A DNA stretch of 64,000 nt from Tardiphaga robiniae (GTDB lineage: Bacteria > Pseudomonadota > Alphaproteobacteria > Rhizobiales > Xanthobacteraceae): assembly GCF_013359755.1 (NCBI RefSeq), contig NZ_JABMCJ010000082.1:213105-277104 (forward strand). The letters are read 5' to 3'. Position 1 is the stretch's first letter. The number at the start of each line of letters is the position of its first letter. Both the position numbers and the translations under genes were made by a program. Below, piece by piece: positions 43,058 to 52,117 of this stretch. The notes beneath the pieces were generated by a model, which made no database searches, was not told the DNA's origin, and was given only the letters and a program-made list of their open reading frames with translations.

Positions 43058-44032
43058 ATGTCCACAGTTGCTCTTCGGGCTCATGCCCTCCCGCAAGCTC
43101 ATGCCTCCCATCGCGCCAACGACTGGCTGCACGGCATCATCGCCGATGTGCCGACGCCGTTCGACACGCATGGCGCGCTCGATATCGTCACTTTCGCACG
43201 CCTGTGCGAGCGACAGGTCTGTGCCGGCGCTAGTGCCATCGTCGTCGGCGCGACCACTGGCGAAGCCGACACGCTCACCTCGAACGAGCGCGCCACGCTG
43301 ATCCGGACTGCCGCCGGCGTCGCCCGCGGGCGCATCCACGTCATTGCCGGCGCGGGATCGAACTGCACCAGCCGCGCCATTGAATCGACCCGGCTGGCAT
43401 GGGCTGCCGGCGCCGATGCCGTCATATCGGTCGTGCCGTATTACAACCGCCCGACGGCAAGTGGCATCGCAGCGCATTTCCGTGCGATCCTGGAGGCGAC
43501 ATTGCTGCCGGTCATTGTGCATGACGCACCGTCGCGTTGTGCCCGTGCGCTGACCGACGACACGCTCATCGGCCTCGCCGCCTCGCCACGATTGATAGGC
43601 CTGCGCGACGACACCGCCGACGCCGGCCGGCTGGCGCGATTGCGGCCGCTGCTGCCAGCGGGTTTCCGGATGCTGACGGGACAGGACACCGCAGCCCTGC
43701 CTTATCTGCTGCTCGGCGGCGACGGCGTTGTCTCCGCGATGGCCAATGTGGCGCCGCAGCTCTGCCGCGGCATGTATTACGCGGCCCGCCAGGGATGCCC
43801 GCGCTATGCGACGACCATCTCCGACATGCTGGCGCCGCTCGCCGCAGCACTGCCGCCGGACCAGGTTACATCAGCAGTGAAGTATGCATTGATCTTGCGG
43901 GGCCTGGGGAATGCCGCCGTGCGCCTGCCGCTGACCGAGCTTACAGATGCCGAGCAGCAGCAGCTACACACCGCGATGGAAGCGATCTGGGCACAGCCCG
44001 ACGACGCGCCGCCCCTGCGCCGCGCCCGCTAG
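43058..44032 (+). CDS. DapA-family (DHDPS/NAL) protein with Lys-to-Arg change at the Schiff-base site
   Basis: 324 aa, TIM-barrel fold of the dihydrodipicolinate synthase / N-acetylneuraminate lyase family. IADVPTPFD, GATTGEADTL (the TT-G pair) and VVPYYNRPTASGI (Tyr pair near residues 128-129) are kept. At the place of the Schiff-base lysine, in the usual GxK(D/E) strand, the sequence reads LIGLRDDTADAG, so residue 183 is Arg (codon CGC at 43604). Without that Lys normal aldolase chemistry is not expected. The N-terminal 25 residues are extra. It may be a paralogue with a changed or regulatory role; it should not be called dapA. Confidence 0.85.
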   Translation: MSTVALRAHALPQAHASHRANDWLHGIIADVPTPFDTHGALDIVTFARLCERQVCAGASAIVVGATTGEADTLTSNERATLIRTAAGVARGRIHVIAGAGSNCTSRAIESTRLAWAAGADAVISVVPYYNRPTASGIAAHFRAILEATLLPVIVHDAPSRCARALTDDTLIGLAASPRLIGLRDDTADAGRLARLRPLLPAGFRMLTGQDTAALPYLLLGGDGVVSAMANVAPQLCRGMYYAARQGCPRYATTISDMLAPLAAALPPDQVTSAVKYALILRGLGNAAVRLPLTELTDAEQQQLHTAMEAIWAQPDDAPPLRRAR

Positions 44033-44211
44033 GCTTGCGGGCGCTCGTTCTTCTCACGACATTTCGGGCCGGGTCCGCGCATATAATGCGCGGCCGGCCG
44101 ATAGACAGCAGGTCCAATGACGAAACGCCATAGCCGGGCGAAAATGCCCGGCATGATGGTCGCATAGGAGGCGATACGCGCGAACAGCGCTGCAGAACGG
44201 TCTTCCCTCAT
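44029..44211 (-). CDS. small hypothetical protein
   Basis: 60 aa. Its ATG overlaps the stop of the 98-aa gene just upstream (ATGA), which is the main support for its being real. It contains a moderately hydrophobic middle (MPGIFARLWRFVIGPAVY) and a basic C-terminus. I recognise no family. It converges with the DapA-like gene, overlapping it by 4 bases. Confidence 0.5.
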   Translation of the reverse strand: MREDRSAALFARIASYATIMPGIFARLWRFVIGPAVYRPAAHYMRGPGPKCREKNERPQA

Positions 44212-44504
44212 GGCACGCTCCGGCGATCCGGAAGCACCGGCGTATCGGCGGCGCGCACACGGACGCGCGCCAGCTCACGCCGCGCGCGGCGCATCTTGTC
44301 GGCCACCAGGGCCATGTGGATGGCGGCGAAGAAGCCCTTGATGTGGTTACGCGTCAGCCTGATGGCTACGCAAAGCCGTTTCCATTGGATATCACTGGAG
44401 TGATGGACGATCGGCGGCTGATTGCGGCTGATGAGATAGGAGCGATAGGCGCTGTCGGCCGAGAAATCGTGCAGCTGCGTATCGCGATTGTAGAACATCG
44501 TCAT
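44208..44504 (-). CDS. small hypothetical protein
   Basis: 98 aa. Its N-terminus (MTMFYNRDTQLHDFSADSAY) and its Arg-rich C-terminal helix (ADKMRRARRELARVRVRA) look coding, and its stop is coupled to the next 60-aa frame. There is no signal peptide, membrane helix or named domain. The start could also be the ATG two codons on; the ribosome-binding site is weak for both. Confidence 0.55.
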   Translation of the reverse strand: MTMFYNRDTQLHDFSADSAYRSYLISRNQPPIVHHSSDIQWKRLCVAIRLTRNHIKGFFAAIHMALVADKMRRARRELARVRVRAADTPVLPDRRSVP

Positions 44505-44663
44505 GGTCGTTGTCCGTCTTCTCAGATCCCTGGCGCATGAGCGCGTCGGGATGGTGAGAAGATGCGGACATCGCCATATGAAATCGAGACGGGTAGCCGC
44601 GCCTGTTCATAGGCGCGGCATAAAGATCAGGAGGCTGGAACTGCCGGAAAGACCAGCGCTCGC

Positions 44664-44927
44664 TCAGCTCTTGGCCATGCAGTCCTCGATGTAGAACCAG
44701 CGATCGTCGCCGGCGAGACCCTTGACCTTGACGTCCTTGCGGCAGGCCTTGAGCTTGCCCTTGTTGGCGCTCCACTTCGCCTTCATGTCCTTCAGACTCT
44801 GCTTGTTCAGCTTCATCTTGGCGGGCGCAGCAGGGGTTGCCGGCGTCGCAGGCGCCTGTGCCGAAGCAACGCCCATTGAAGTCACAACGAACAGTGCGGC
44901 CAAGAGGCCCGTAGTGATGCGTGTCAT
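44664..44927 (-). CDS. exported PsiF-like protein
   Basis: 87 aa. The signal peptide (1 to about 23, TTGLLAALFVVTSMGVASA) is followed by an Ala/Pro-rich linker. The C-terminal segment (LKACRKDVKVKGLAGDDRWF, ending in ECx-like EDCMAKS) matches the PsiF repeat pattern C-x(n)-KGLKGDER-x(n)-C, present once instead of twice. PsiF proteins are periplasmic and phosphate-starvation associated in enterics; the function is unknown. It is the next gene after the MFS gene on the same strand but is separated from it by a terminator. Confidence 0.75.
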   Translation of the reverse strand: MTRITTGLLAALFVVTSMGVASAQAPATPATPAAPAKMKLNKQSLKDMKAKWSANKGKLKACRKDVKVKGLAGDDRWFYIEDCMAKS

Positions 44928-44977
44928 CGTTATCCCCGAATGTGCTTGTTTTGAAGATTGTTCGTCAGATGTAAAAC

Positions 44978-45005
44978 GGGACCGGAAGCTTTCGCTGCCG
45001 GTCCC
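44978..45005 (-). terminator. intrinsic terminator of the OFA transporter gene
   Basis: The arms gggaccgg (44978-44985) and ccggtccc (44998-45005) form a perfect 8-bp stem. On the minus strand it is followed by CGTTTTAC. It lies 10 bases after the stop codon. Confidence 0.8.
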
Positions 45006-45014
45006 GCGCAGGTT

Positions 45015-46673
45015 TTACTGGAAGATGCGCGCGGCGCTCTGCAGCGTCAGCCAGACACCCCAGCACAGCGGGACACCGACGAAAGCCCAGAAGGCAATGG
45101 CTGCGCCGTCGAAACCGCCCTTGCCAATGCCATAGGAGCCTCCACCGGCCGACGCCGCCTCGGCGCCCTTGGCCTGCAACTTCGCGACTTCTTCGGGCTT
45201 CATAAACCAGTGCGGCGCCAGTGGCTTCACCAGCATGTTGCAGATCAGTCCCAGCACCAGCATGCCGGCGAGGATATACATCGTGAAGTCATAGACCTGC
45301 GCCCGCGGCACGCCGGCAGCGATCTGGAATTCACGGATGTAGTTCACCACCACCGGACCGACGATGCCCGCAGTCGCCCAGGCCGTCAGCAACCGGCCGT
45401 GGATCGCACCCACGAACTGGGTGCCAAAAATGTCGGCGAGATAGGCCGGGATGGTCGCGAAGCCGCCGCCATACATCGAGAGGATGATGCCGAAGGCCAG
45501 CACGAACAGAACCTTGCTGCCCATCGCCGCGAAGGTCGGCACCAGTGCATATAGCACGATGCCGAGAATAAAGAACGTGTAGTAGGTGTTCTTGCGGCCG
45601 AGCTTGTCCGACAAAGACGCCCAGAAGAAGCGGCCGCCGATGTTGAACAGCGAGATCAGACCCGCGAAGCCGGCGGCGATGCCGGCGATCGCCGTCTTCT
45701 GTGCAGCCGAGAGCTGGCTGAAGGAGAGGTCAGGCGCACCGATCAGCTTGCCCGCAAAGATTTCCTGCAGCATCGGCGAGGCCATGCCGATGACGCCGAT
45801 GCCGGCGGACACGTTCAGGCAGAGCACCCCCCAGATCAGCCAGAACTGCTTGGTCTTGTGCGCATTGTCGAGATGCACGTGGCCGGTGGTGATCATCGCA
45901 TTCGCCGTAGCCGGCGGGGTCCAGCCTTCCGGCTTCCAGTTCGGTGGCGTGATGCGATAGGAGAACGCACCAATGGTCATGAACACGAAGTAGATCACGC
46001 CCATGGCCAGGAAGGTCTGCCAGACGCCGACATCGGTCGGGGTCTTGAAATAATTCATCAAGAGGTTAGCCAGCGGCGAGCCGATCATCGCACCGCCGCC
46101 GAAGCCCATGATGGCCATGCCTGTGGCCATGCCGCGACGATCCGGAAACCACTTCACCAGCGTCGATACCGGCGAGATGTAGCCGAGACCCAGACCGACG
46201 CCGCCGATCACGCCGGAGCCGATCCACAACAGCCAGAGCTGATGCGTGTAGACGCCGATCGAACCGAGCACGAGACCGCCGCACCAGCACATCGCCGACA
46301 CGAAGCCGGCCTTGCGCGGACCGACTCGCTCGAGCCAACCGCCCCAGATGGCAGCGGAAACGCCGAGCAGCACGAAGAACAGCGTGTACATCCAGCCGAG
46401 GCTGGCGACCTTCCAATTACAGGTGGTGGTGAACAGCTCGGTGGCGAGGCTCATGCCCTCGCACACTTCCTTCGAGGCAGGTGTCGTGATTGCTTGCGAC
46501 AGCGGCAGCCAGAACACGCTGAAGCCGTAGGCCATGCCGATACAGAGATGAATACAGAGTGCAGCAGGTGGAACCAGCCACCGGTTGAAGCCGGCGGTCG
46601 CAATGATGCGTTCGCGTTCCAGCAATCCTGGCTTGGTGCCAGACAGTGTTCCGGCGTTGCCCACACTTGTCAT
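45015..46673 (-). CDS. OFA-family MFS transporter (oxalate/formate antiporter type)
   Basis: 552 aa from ATG 46673 with GGGGAGA upstream; an in-frame start 99 bases earlier adds a charged tail and is rejected. Twelve or more membrane segments are visible (for example LVPPAALCIHLCIGMAYGFS, then GLVLGSIGVYTH, VLFVLAFGIILSMYGGGF). The MFS loop WFPDRRGMATGMAIMGFGGG between helices 4 and 5 is typical of the oxalate/formate antiporter family. The protein has a longer C-terminus than OxlT. There are no frc/oxc oxalate genes nearby, so the substrate (oxalate, formate, or another monocarboxylate) is open. Confidence 0.85.
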   Translation of the reverse strand: MTSVGNAGTLSGTKPGLLERERIIATAGFNRWLVPPAALCIHLCIGMAYGFSVFWLPLSQAITTPASKEVCEGMSLATELFTTTCNWKVASLGWMYTLFFVLLGVSAAIWGGWLERVGPRKAGFVSAMCWCGGLVLGSIGVYTHQLWLLWIGSGVIGGVGLGLGYISPVSTLVKWFPDRRGMATGMAIMGFGGGAMIGSPLANLLMNYFKTPTDVGVWQTFLAMGVIYFVFMTIGAFSYRITPPNWKPEGWTPPATANAMITTGHVHLDNAHKTKQFWLIWGVLCLNVSAGIGVIGMASPMLQEIFAGKLIGAPDLSFSQLSAAQKTAIAGIAAGFAGLISLFNIGGRFFWASLSDKLGRKNTYYTFFILGIVLYALVPTFAAMGSKVLFVLAFGIILSMYGGGFATIPAYLADIFGTQFVGAIHGRLLTAWATAGIVGPVVVNYIREFQIAAGVPRAQVYDFTMYILAGMLVLGLICNMLVKPLAPHWFMKPEEVAKLQAKGAEAASAGGGSYGIGKGGFDGAAIAFWAFVGVPLCWGVWLTLQSAARIFQ

Positions 46674-46873
46674 GAAAGTTCTCCCCTGCAGCCGACCCTT
46701 CTGAGCCGGTCTGCGATTTGAAAAAGTCGCTTCGTCAATTCCCCTGCGGCGCGCGGACAAAGATTTACGCACGCTCGCACTTTAGAACAGGGCCAGAAGC
46801 GACTGCGGGAGTCGATAGTCCAAAGGTATCAGGAGCGAAAATTTATCAATGATTTCCACTGCATCGCAGCAAT

Positions 46874-47122
46874 TCAATCGCGATTTGCAATCGCAGCATT
46901 TCGTTTTTCGATGAAGAAAACGATCACATCGCCGCTGCGTTCGGAGGTCTCGATCTGATCGCCGCTTTGCTGAATCAACGCAGGGATGTCGATCACCGCG
47001 AGGGGGTCCGTGCAGTGGACTTCAAGCCGATCGCCCACCGACAGTGCCTTCATCGCCTTGCGCGTCATCAGCGCCGGCAACGGGCATTTCAATCCGGTCA
47101 GGTCGAGCTTGGTCACAGGCAT
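46874..47122 (-). CDS. TusA-like sulfurtransferase
   Basis: 82 aa. The TusA/SirA fold is shown by [20 protein letters not shown], with the sulfur-carrying Cys of the CPxP motif at residue 13, and by the second half [19 protein letters not shown]. TusA proteins relay persulfide sulfur for tRNA thiolation and molybdenum-cofactor synthesis. It is divergent from mobA with 64 bases between the starts, which fits a Mo-cofactor link but does not prove it. The gene is too far from sulfur-oxidation genes to assign a dsr/hdr role. Confidence 0.88.
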   Translation of the reverse strand: MPVTKLDLTGLKCPLPALMTRKAMKALSVGDRLEVHCTDPLAVIDIPALIQQSGDQIETSERSGDVIVFFIEKRNAAIANRD

Positions 47123-47186
47123 CGCGCGGTTCCACTTGGTGCAACTGCGTTATATCGGGCTGGCATCAAATGTCATATGCAGCGGT

Positions 47187-47822
47187 ATGGCGATGACGAA
47201 CACATATCCGGCCACTCCGGGCGTGCTTCTTGCGGGCGGTCTCGCGCGCCGGATGGGCGGCGGCGACAAGCCGATGCGCGAGATCGGTGGCCGCAGCATC
47301 CTGGCCCGCGTGATCGCACGCATCGCGCCGCAATGCGACGGACTGGTGCTGAACGCCAATGGTGATCCCGCGCGATTTGCGTCCTTCGGTCTGCCGGTGA
47401 TTGCCGACGACGTCGCGGATTTCCCCGGCCCGCTCGCCGGCATTCTCGCAGGTCTGGAATGGACAGCCGCCAACCGACCGGATGTCACATGGATGCTCAG
47501 CGTCGCCGGCGACTGCCCGTTCCTGCCGCGCGATCTCGTCTCGCGTTTACATCACGCCCGCACCGCGGAGAATGCACAGCTTGCTGTCGCGTCATCGGCC
47601 GGGCAATCGCATCCCGTCGTCGGCTTGTGGGATGTCTCCCTGCGCCATGAGTTACGGCACGCGCTCGTCAACGAGGACATCCGCAAGGTCGGCCGCTGGA
47701 CGGCACGCTATCGTCTCGCCACCGTGGAGTGGCCGGTCGATCCTGTCGATCCGTTCTTCAATGCCAATACGATGGACGATATCGCTGAAGCCGAACGGCT
47801 TGCAAAGCTGGATGACAACTAA
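47187..47822 (+). CDS. mobA: molybdenum cofactor guanylyltransferase MobA
   Basis: 211 aa from ATG 47187 (a second ATG two codons on is possible); the longer frame from 46986 overlaps tusA and is rejected. MobA adds GMP to molybdopterin to form the MGD cofactor. The nucleotidyltransferase signature [20 protein letters not shown] is at residues about 12-31. [18 protein letters not shown] and the metal-binding Asp in [11 protein letters not shown] follow. The C-terminal [19 protein letters not shown] is typical of the family. Confidence 0.92.
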   Translation: MAMTNTYPATPGVLLAGGLARRMGGGDKPMREIGGRSILARVIARIAPQCDGLVLNANGDPARFASFGLPVIADDVADFPGPLAGILAGLEWTAANRPDVTWMLSVAGDCPFLPRDLVSRLHHARTAENAQLAVASSAGQSHPVVGLWDVSLRHELRHALVNEDIRKVGRWTARYRLATVEWPVDPVDPFFNANTMDDIAEAERLAKLDDN

Positions 47823-47852
47823 CGACATATCGCCGTTTGGAATGACATCGAC

Positions 47853-47880
47853 CGAGAAGCGGCCGTCAGGCCGCCTCTCG
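47853..47880. terminator. hairpin between convergent mobA and autotransporter genes
   Basis: gcggcc-gtca-ggccgc (47859-47874) is extended by cgaga/tctcg arms after one mismatch, making a stem of about 11 bp. It sits between two converging genes and can end both transcripts; no T-tract. Confidence 0.5.
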
Positions 47881-47896
47881 ACATGATGCGATCGCG

Positions 47897-50554
47897 TCAG
47901 AACCTGACAGCGAAATTGCCTCGCAAGGTCTGGTCGGTGACACCGGAGCCGAACTGCCCGCCATAGGTGAGGCCGAGAACGGCGTTTGGCGTGACGTTGA
48001 CGTCAAAGCCAAGGTCAGCGACGGCGCCATTCCTCGCAATCGGCACGCCGGCAACGGTGAACGGCGATCCACCGGCGAAGGCCATGGTCGAGGTCGGCGT
48101 GACGTCACCAAAGGCATGACGCCAGCCGAGCATGCCGCGCGCAGTCGCGGTCATACCGTTGCCAATATCAAAGCCTGTGGACGCCCGAAGCCCCAGCGTG
48201 GTGAAGGTGACGCCGGTGGTATTGCTCCGGCTGGTGAGCGCAGCGACGCCGCCCTTTTCTGTGAAGCCATCGGTCGACAGATTCACATAAGCGAGATTGG
48301 CGAAAGGCTCGAAAGCCAGATGGCCGAGCGGCGTCCGCCCTGCCCTGATGCGATAGCCGAACTCGCCGAAGGTTTGCGTGGTGCCGGCGCTGTAGTCGCT
48401 CCTGAGCAGTTCGGCGACGCCCGGAAATCCCACCGAGCGATTGATCGAGAGATCGTGTCGCGTATAGGCAAGGCCGGAGCGGAAAGCGAAATCGCCCCAC
48501 TGCGTGCCGCCATAGAGGCCGCCATGGTAGTTGTCGCTGGCGCCGGAGGAATTGCGATCGGCGACGCGGAAACTCGATCGGCTGTAGCCGCCGATTGCAC
48601 CGACGCGCCATCCATCGACGAACGGCGCATCGGCACCGACCATGAAGCCGCCGATATCGCGCTTGATGGTTGCAGCATTGCCGTCGCCGTTCCACTGCCC
48701 CCAGGAGCCGAAGCCGCGGCCCCAAACCGCAATGCCGTCGGTGGCGGCTGGTGCAAGCACGGGGCGGCCGTTGACATAGGTCGTGACCGGCGCGGCAGCC
48801 GCGCCGACGCCGTCAAACGCAGCGCGCAGCCGATCGACCGCTGCCTCGCGCAGGAAGCGGCTATCCTCGATCATGACGCCCTTGGCCGAGGCATGCACCT
48901 CGCCGGAGATTTGGTCGAAGGCCCCGCGGGCCTGCGCCGCATCGAGCTGCACCAGTGCGCCCACCAATGGACTGCCAATCGGTAGACTATCTGCTCCTCC
49001 ACCAGCCGCGATCTGATTGCGGGTCGATCCGACCGAGGCGAAGGTGGCGTTGCTGCGGCTGACGCCAAGATAGACGTTGGTTGCATCGTAGGTCAGGCCG
49101 TAGGCCAGGAACGGCGTCACCGTCGCTCCGCTGGCGCTGGCGAAAGTGCCATTGATGCCGCCGGCTGCCGTCAGGATCGTAAACTGGCTCCCGAGAGGCG
49201 CGGCACCGGAGGCGACGATTGTGCCACCGTTCAGCGTCGCGCTTCCTGTCGCTGCAATTTTATCCGACTGCCCGGCTGCATTGGTCTCCACCTGATAGAT
49301 CGATCCCGCTGCAAACGTCACATTGCCATTGACGTTCAACGTACCGATCGAATTGCCGGGGCCGACGATGCCGCCACTATTGGCAGCGATGCCGCCGACC
49401 GTGCCCGTGCCGCCCAGGATGCCGCCGCCCGACACCGTCACCACCGAATTGGCGAGCGAGCCGTTCACGGCCAGCCGGCCACCGGTCACGCTGGTCGCGC
49501 CGGAGAAGCCGCCCGAATCGCCCGTGAGGATAGTTGTGCCGGCAAGCTGGTTGATCGATCCGGGCCCACTGATATCCGGGGCAAAAGTATAGCCGGTGCT
49601 CGTATGATTGAAATTGATCGCGCCGGTCCCGTTGCCGAAAAAGACAGACGCACTATCGAGCGTGCCCGGCGCGGCCGCCGCCGCTCCGGTGCCGCCGCCG
49701 ATATTGAGCGTACCCACTGAGCCTGCTTGAAAGCCAAGAAGCACATTGCCGCTGACCGATACGACACCACCATTTGCAATCGTGAGCGTGCCGTTTCCCA
49801 TTTGACCGATAGCGAGGCCATTATTGGCGACGATCAAATGCGAGCCCGGACCTGTGACCGTTGCCGTGCCAACCGAACCTGCGGCCTGCCCTATATAGCT
49901 CGTCCATGTTGTACCAACGACCGTGCCGCCGTTCGAAACCACCAGCGTGCCTGTTCCACCGTTACCGACAACAAAATCGCTGGCGGTCAAAATCGAACCT
50001 GCGCCATCGACGGTCGCCGCCCCGGAACCACCAAAGTGATCTCCGATAGAGAACTCCCACACTGAGGTGCCGACGGCCGCACCGTTCAGGATATTCAGCG
50101 TGCCGGCGCCACGATAGCCGACCACCATTCCCTCAGCATTCCAGACCGAGCCCGCGCCCGTAACGGTCGCAGTGCCAACCGAGCCGAACAGATTGCCGAG
50201 GAAGGCCTGGCCGCCCGCCAGGGTGCCACCGTTCGAAATTGTCAGCATGCCGGTATTATTCAGGCCGATATTCGTTGTGCCGGCCGCCGCCGTCCCGCCG
50301 CTGATCAGCGTCGCGTTGGGCCCGGTGGTGTTGATCACGACCGATTGGACTGATGTCGGGACGGTGCCAAGATCCCAGTTTCCGGGTGTGTACCAGTCCG
50401 TGGATGTCGTCCCCGTCCAGTCGACCGCCATAGCCGGAGCGGGCAAGGCGACGCACACAAGCGTCACACAGCCAATCGCGAGCGCCAGATAACTGGCATT
50501 CGTCAGGTATCGCCTGGGTCTTCCGATGGTGCTGGTCGTCGAACGTGGAGACAT
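47897..50554 (-). CDS. autotransporter with beta-helical passenger (type Va)
   Basis: 885 aa. A long signal region (1 to about 43, ALAIGCVTLVCVALPAPAMA) precedes a passenger of repeated Gly/Asn/Thr-rich units (GTLTIANGGVVSVSGNVLLG, GSVGTATVTGAGS, each about 40-50 residues), which predict a right-handed beta-helix. From about residue 600 comes the autotransporter beta-barrel (GIAVWGRGFGSWGQWNGDGN, SGLAYTRHDLS, MLGWRHAFGDVTPTSTMAFA), ending in the canonical outer-membrane Phe (FAVRF). The passenger has no visible enzyme motif, so a surface adhesin or structural role is likely. An AraC-family gene on the same strand lies 197 bases upstream. Confidence 0.9.
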   Translation of the reverse strand: MSPRSTTSTIGRPRRYLTNASYLALAIGCVTLVCVALPAPAMAVDWTGTTSTDWYTPGNWDLGTVPTSVQSVVINTTGPNATLISGGTAAAGTTNIGLNNTGMLTISNGGTLAGGQAFLGNLFGSVGTATVTGAGSVWNAEGMVVGYRGAGTLNILNGAAVGTSVWEFSIGDHFGGSGAATVDGAGSILTASDFVVGNGGTGTLVVSNGGTVVGTTWTSYIGQAAGSVGTATVTGPGSHLIVANNGLAIGQMGNGTLTIANGGVVSVSGNVLLGFQAGSVGTLNIGGGTGAAAAAPGTLDSASVFFGNGTGAINFNHTSTGYTFAPDISGPGSINQLAGTTILTGDSGGFSGATSVTGGRLAVNGSLANSVVTVSGGGILGGTGTVGGIAANSGGIVGPGNSIGTLNVNGNVTFAAGSIYQVETNAAGQSDKIAATGSATLNGGTIVASGAAPLGSQFTILTAAGGINGTFASASGATVTPFLAYGLTYDATNVYLGVSRSNATFASVGSTRNQIAAGGGADSLPIGSPLVGALVQLDAAQARGAFDQISGEVHASAKGVMIEDSRFLREAAVDRLRAAFDGVGAAAAPVTTYVNGRPVLAPAATDGIAVWGRGFGSWGQWNGDGNAATIKRDIGGFMVGADAPFVDGWRVGAIGGYSRSSFRVADRNSSGASDNYHGGLYGGTQWGDFAFRSGLAYTRHDLSINRSVGFPGVAELLRSDYSAGTTQTFGEFGYRIRAGRTPLGHLAFEPFANLAYVNLSTDGFTEKGGVAALTSRSNTTGVTFTTLGLRASTGFDIGNGMTATARGMLGWRHAFGDVTPTSTMAFAGGSPFTVAGVPIARNGAVADLGFDVNVTPNAVLGLTYGGQFGSGVTDQTLRGNFAVRF

Positions 50555-50751
50555 ATATTCCCTCTTGCGAACCGGTAGCCGTGCACCAGAAGTCGCATTG
50601 CTCCGCGGCGGTGTCTTGGGCTGGAATGCAGAGGAATTGTCCTGGAGAGAGATGCGTTGCTTTCCCGAACGGTGTGCCCGTCAGGCAACGCTCGATCGGT
50701 CAACAGCGCCAATCGTCATTGCGCGCATGCAACTGCATGATCGCGCAGTGA

Positions 50752-51711
50752 CTATCGCGCGCTGCTCGGCGTGCAGCCGAAGCGACGGCGAAAGCATCGA
50801 TTGAAATAGGCGATGTCGTTGAAGCCGCAGATCATGGCGATCTCGCTGACACGCATCGCACTGCTGTGCCGGTCCTGCAGCATCCTGTAGGTCTTCTGCA
50901 GTCGCAATTCGAGCACGCGTTCAGAAAAGCTGATGCCGGTCTCCTGCAAGAGATCATGAACGTAACGCGCCGACAGCTTGAGCTCCCGCGCAACGCCTTG
51001 CGCCGAAATGCCGTGGTTGGCGTAATTGTCTGCAATATTCGCCAGGACCGCCTGCAGCCTCGCCGCACGGAGCCCCCGCAGACCCGCCAGCTCGGCGGTC
51101 CCGCCCTTCGCACCCGTCGCCAGACCGATGAGGTCGACGATCGTCGTTGCCGCATGCGCAATGAGACCCGGATTCACGAGGGCCGGGCCGGTTTCAAGAA
51201 GGTGACAATAACGTTTGAGAAGACCCAGCGCTTCGTTGTCGTCGCCGATTTTCAGTGCCAGCCTGCTATCGATGTGCGGAAATGCTTGCGTCAGAACTTC
51301 GCGCGGAATCACCACGTTCATCCAGACATTCTTGTCAGCACCGAGCATTTTCAGCGGTTCCGAGGCCGTGACCAAGGCCGCTTCGCCCAGACCGACGGCA
51401 TAGTCGCGACCGACCTGCCCGCCAGTCAACTCGGTATCGGCCTTGTTGATCAGCAGGAGATAACTATCATTGCCATCATCGGCGATATTGCGGGCCTTTC
51501 GCGTCGCCTGCCTGATCGTTCCCGCCATCTGGCCGACAACCACCGGTCCGATACTCGTCGCCTCGATCACAGCTTCGAAAGGCAGTTTATCGGACACCGC
51601 GTATTCGACCGACCAGATTTCCGCAACGTGAATATCCTGCCACAAGTCAAACTTGGCCTTTTCGCCCAGATGAGTCGGCAAGTCCTTGGACGAAAACGCA
51701 GTCTTTTGCAT
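50752..51711 (-). CDS. AraC-family transcriptional regulator
   Basis: 319 aa. An N-terminal AraC-binding-like domain (about 20-200) is followed by the two helix-turn-helix motifs of the AraC DNA-binding domain (GISAQGVARELKLSARYVHD near residue 233; VSEIAMICGFNDIAYFNRCF near 290, ending RRRFGCTPS). The architecture resembles regulators such as FeaR/OruR-like activators; the ligand is unknown. It lies directly upstream of the autotransporter on the same strand, which makes that gene its first candidate target. Confidence 0.92.
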   Translation of the reverse strand: MQKTAFSSKDLPTHLGEKAKFDLWQDIHVAEIWSVEYAVSDKLPFEAVIEATSIGPVVVGQMAGTIRQATRKARNIADDGNDSYLLLINKADTELTGGQVGRDYAVGLGEAALVTASEPLKMLGADKNVWMNVVIPREVLTQAFPHIDSRLALKIGDDNEALGLLKRYCHLLETGPALVNPGLIAHAATTIVDLIGLATGAKGGTAELAGLRGLRAARLQAVLANIADNYANHGISAQGVARELKLSARYVHDLLQETGISFSERVLELRLQKTYRMLQDRHSSAMRVSEIAMICGFNDIAYFNRCFRRRFGCTPSSAR

Positions 51712-52117
51712 GGGCGGCCTTTCGGTATTCAGGATTTTGGGATGATCGCGTCGGCGTCTTGCCGGGCATCTTCCATCGCCCCGTCAGCAGGGCGAGGTGT
51801 TGGTCTGGCGCCTCTGGCAAGGCGCTCGCATGTGTCGTTTTGAGATCGCATGTCGTTCGATCCAGGCGCAGAGAGTTTGCATGCCGACCTGATCGAAAGG
51901 CGAGCGCGTGATGCTGCATGGCCAGAGCGCGCGGCAACTAGCATACAACTACAATATGTCAAAGCGTCGTGATGGGCTCTGCTCGCCTGCTATATCAAGC
52001 ATTGGATTTCATGCGCTATCGTACTTGTTGCGCCCTCACACCTGCTGCATGATCGGCCCAAAGCTGGGACGTGCATGTGACGCGTAACACAGCTAAAGCA
52101 CCGGGGAGGCAATATTC
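51712..52117. other. intergenic stretch, no gene seen
   Basis: These 406 bases separate the AraC gene from the divergent ABC-binding-protein gene. No frame on either strand looks coding. A run of lower GC (about 51945-52030) probably holds the promoters of both genes. No EcfG consensus was found; a GGGGAGG ribosome-binding site ends the stretch. Confidence 0.55.

Noticed and set aside
44722..45554. Plus-strand frames opposite the PsiF-like and OFA genes
   Set aside because: Antisense shadows: His/Arg-rich, no motif, and the minus-strand proteins have signal and membrane segments.
48116..48985. 289-aa plus-strand frame opposite the autotransporter barrel
   Set aside because: Antisense shadow; the barrel ends in the expected terminal Phe on the other strand.
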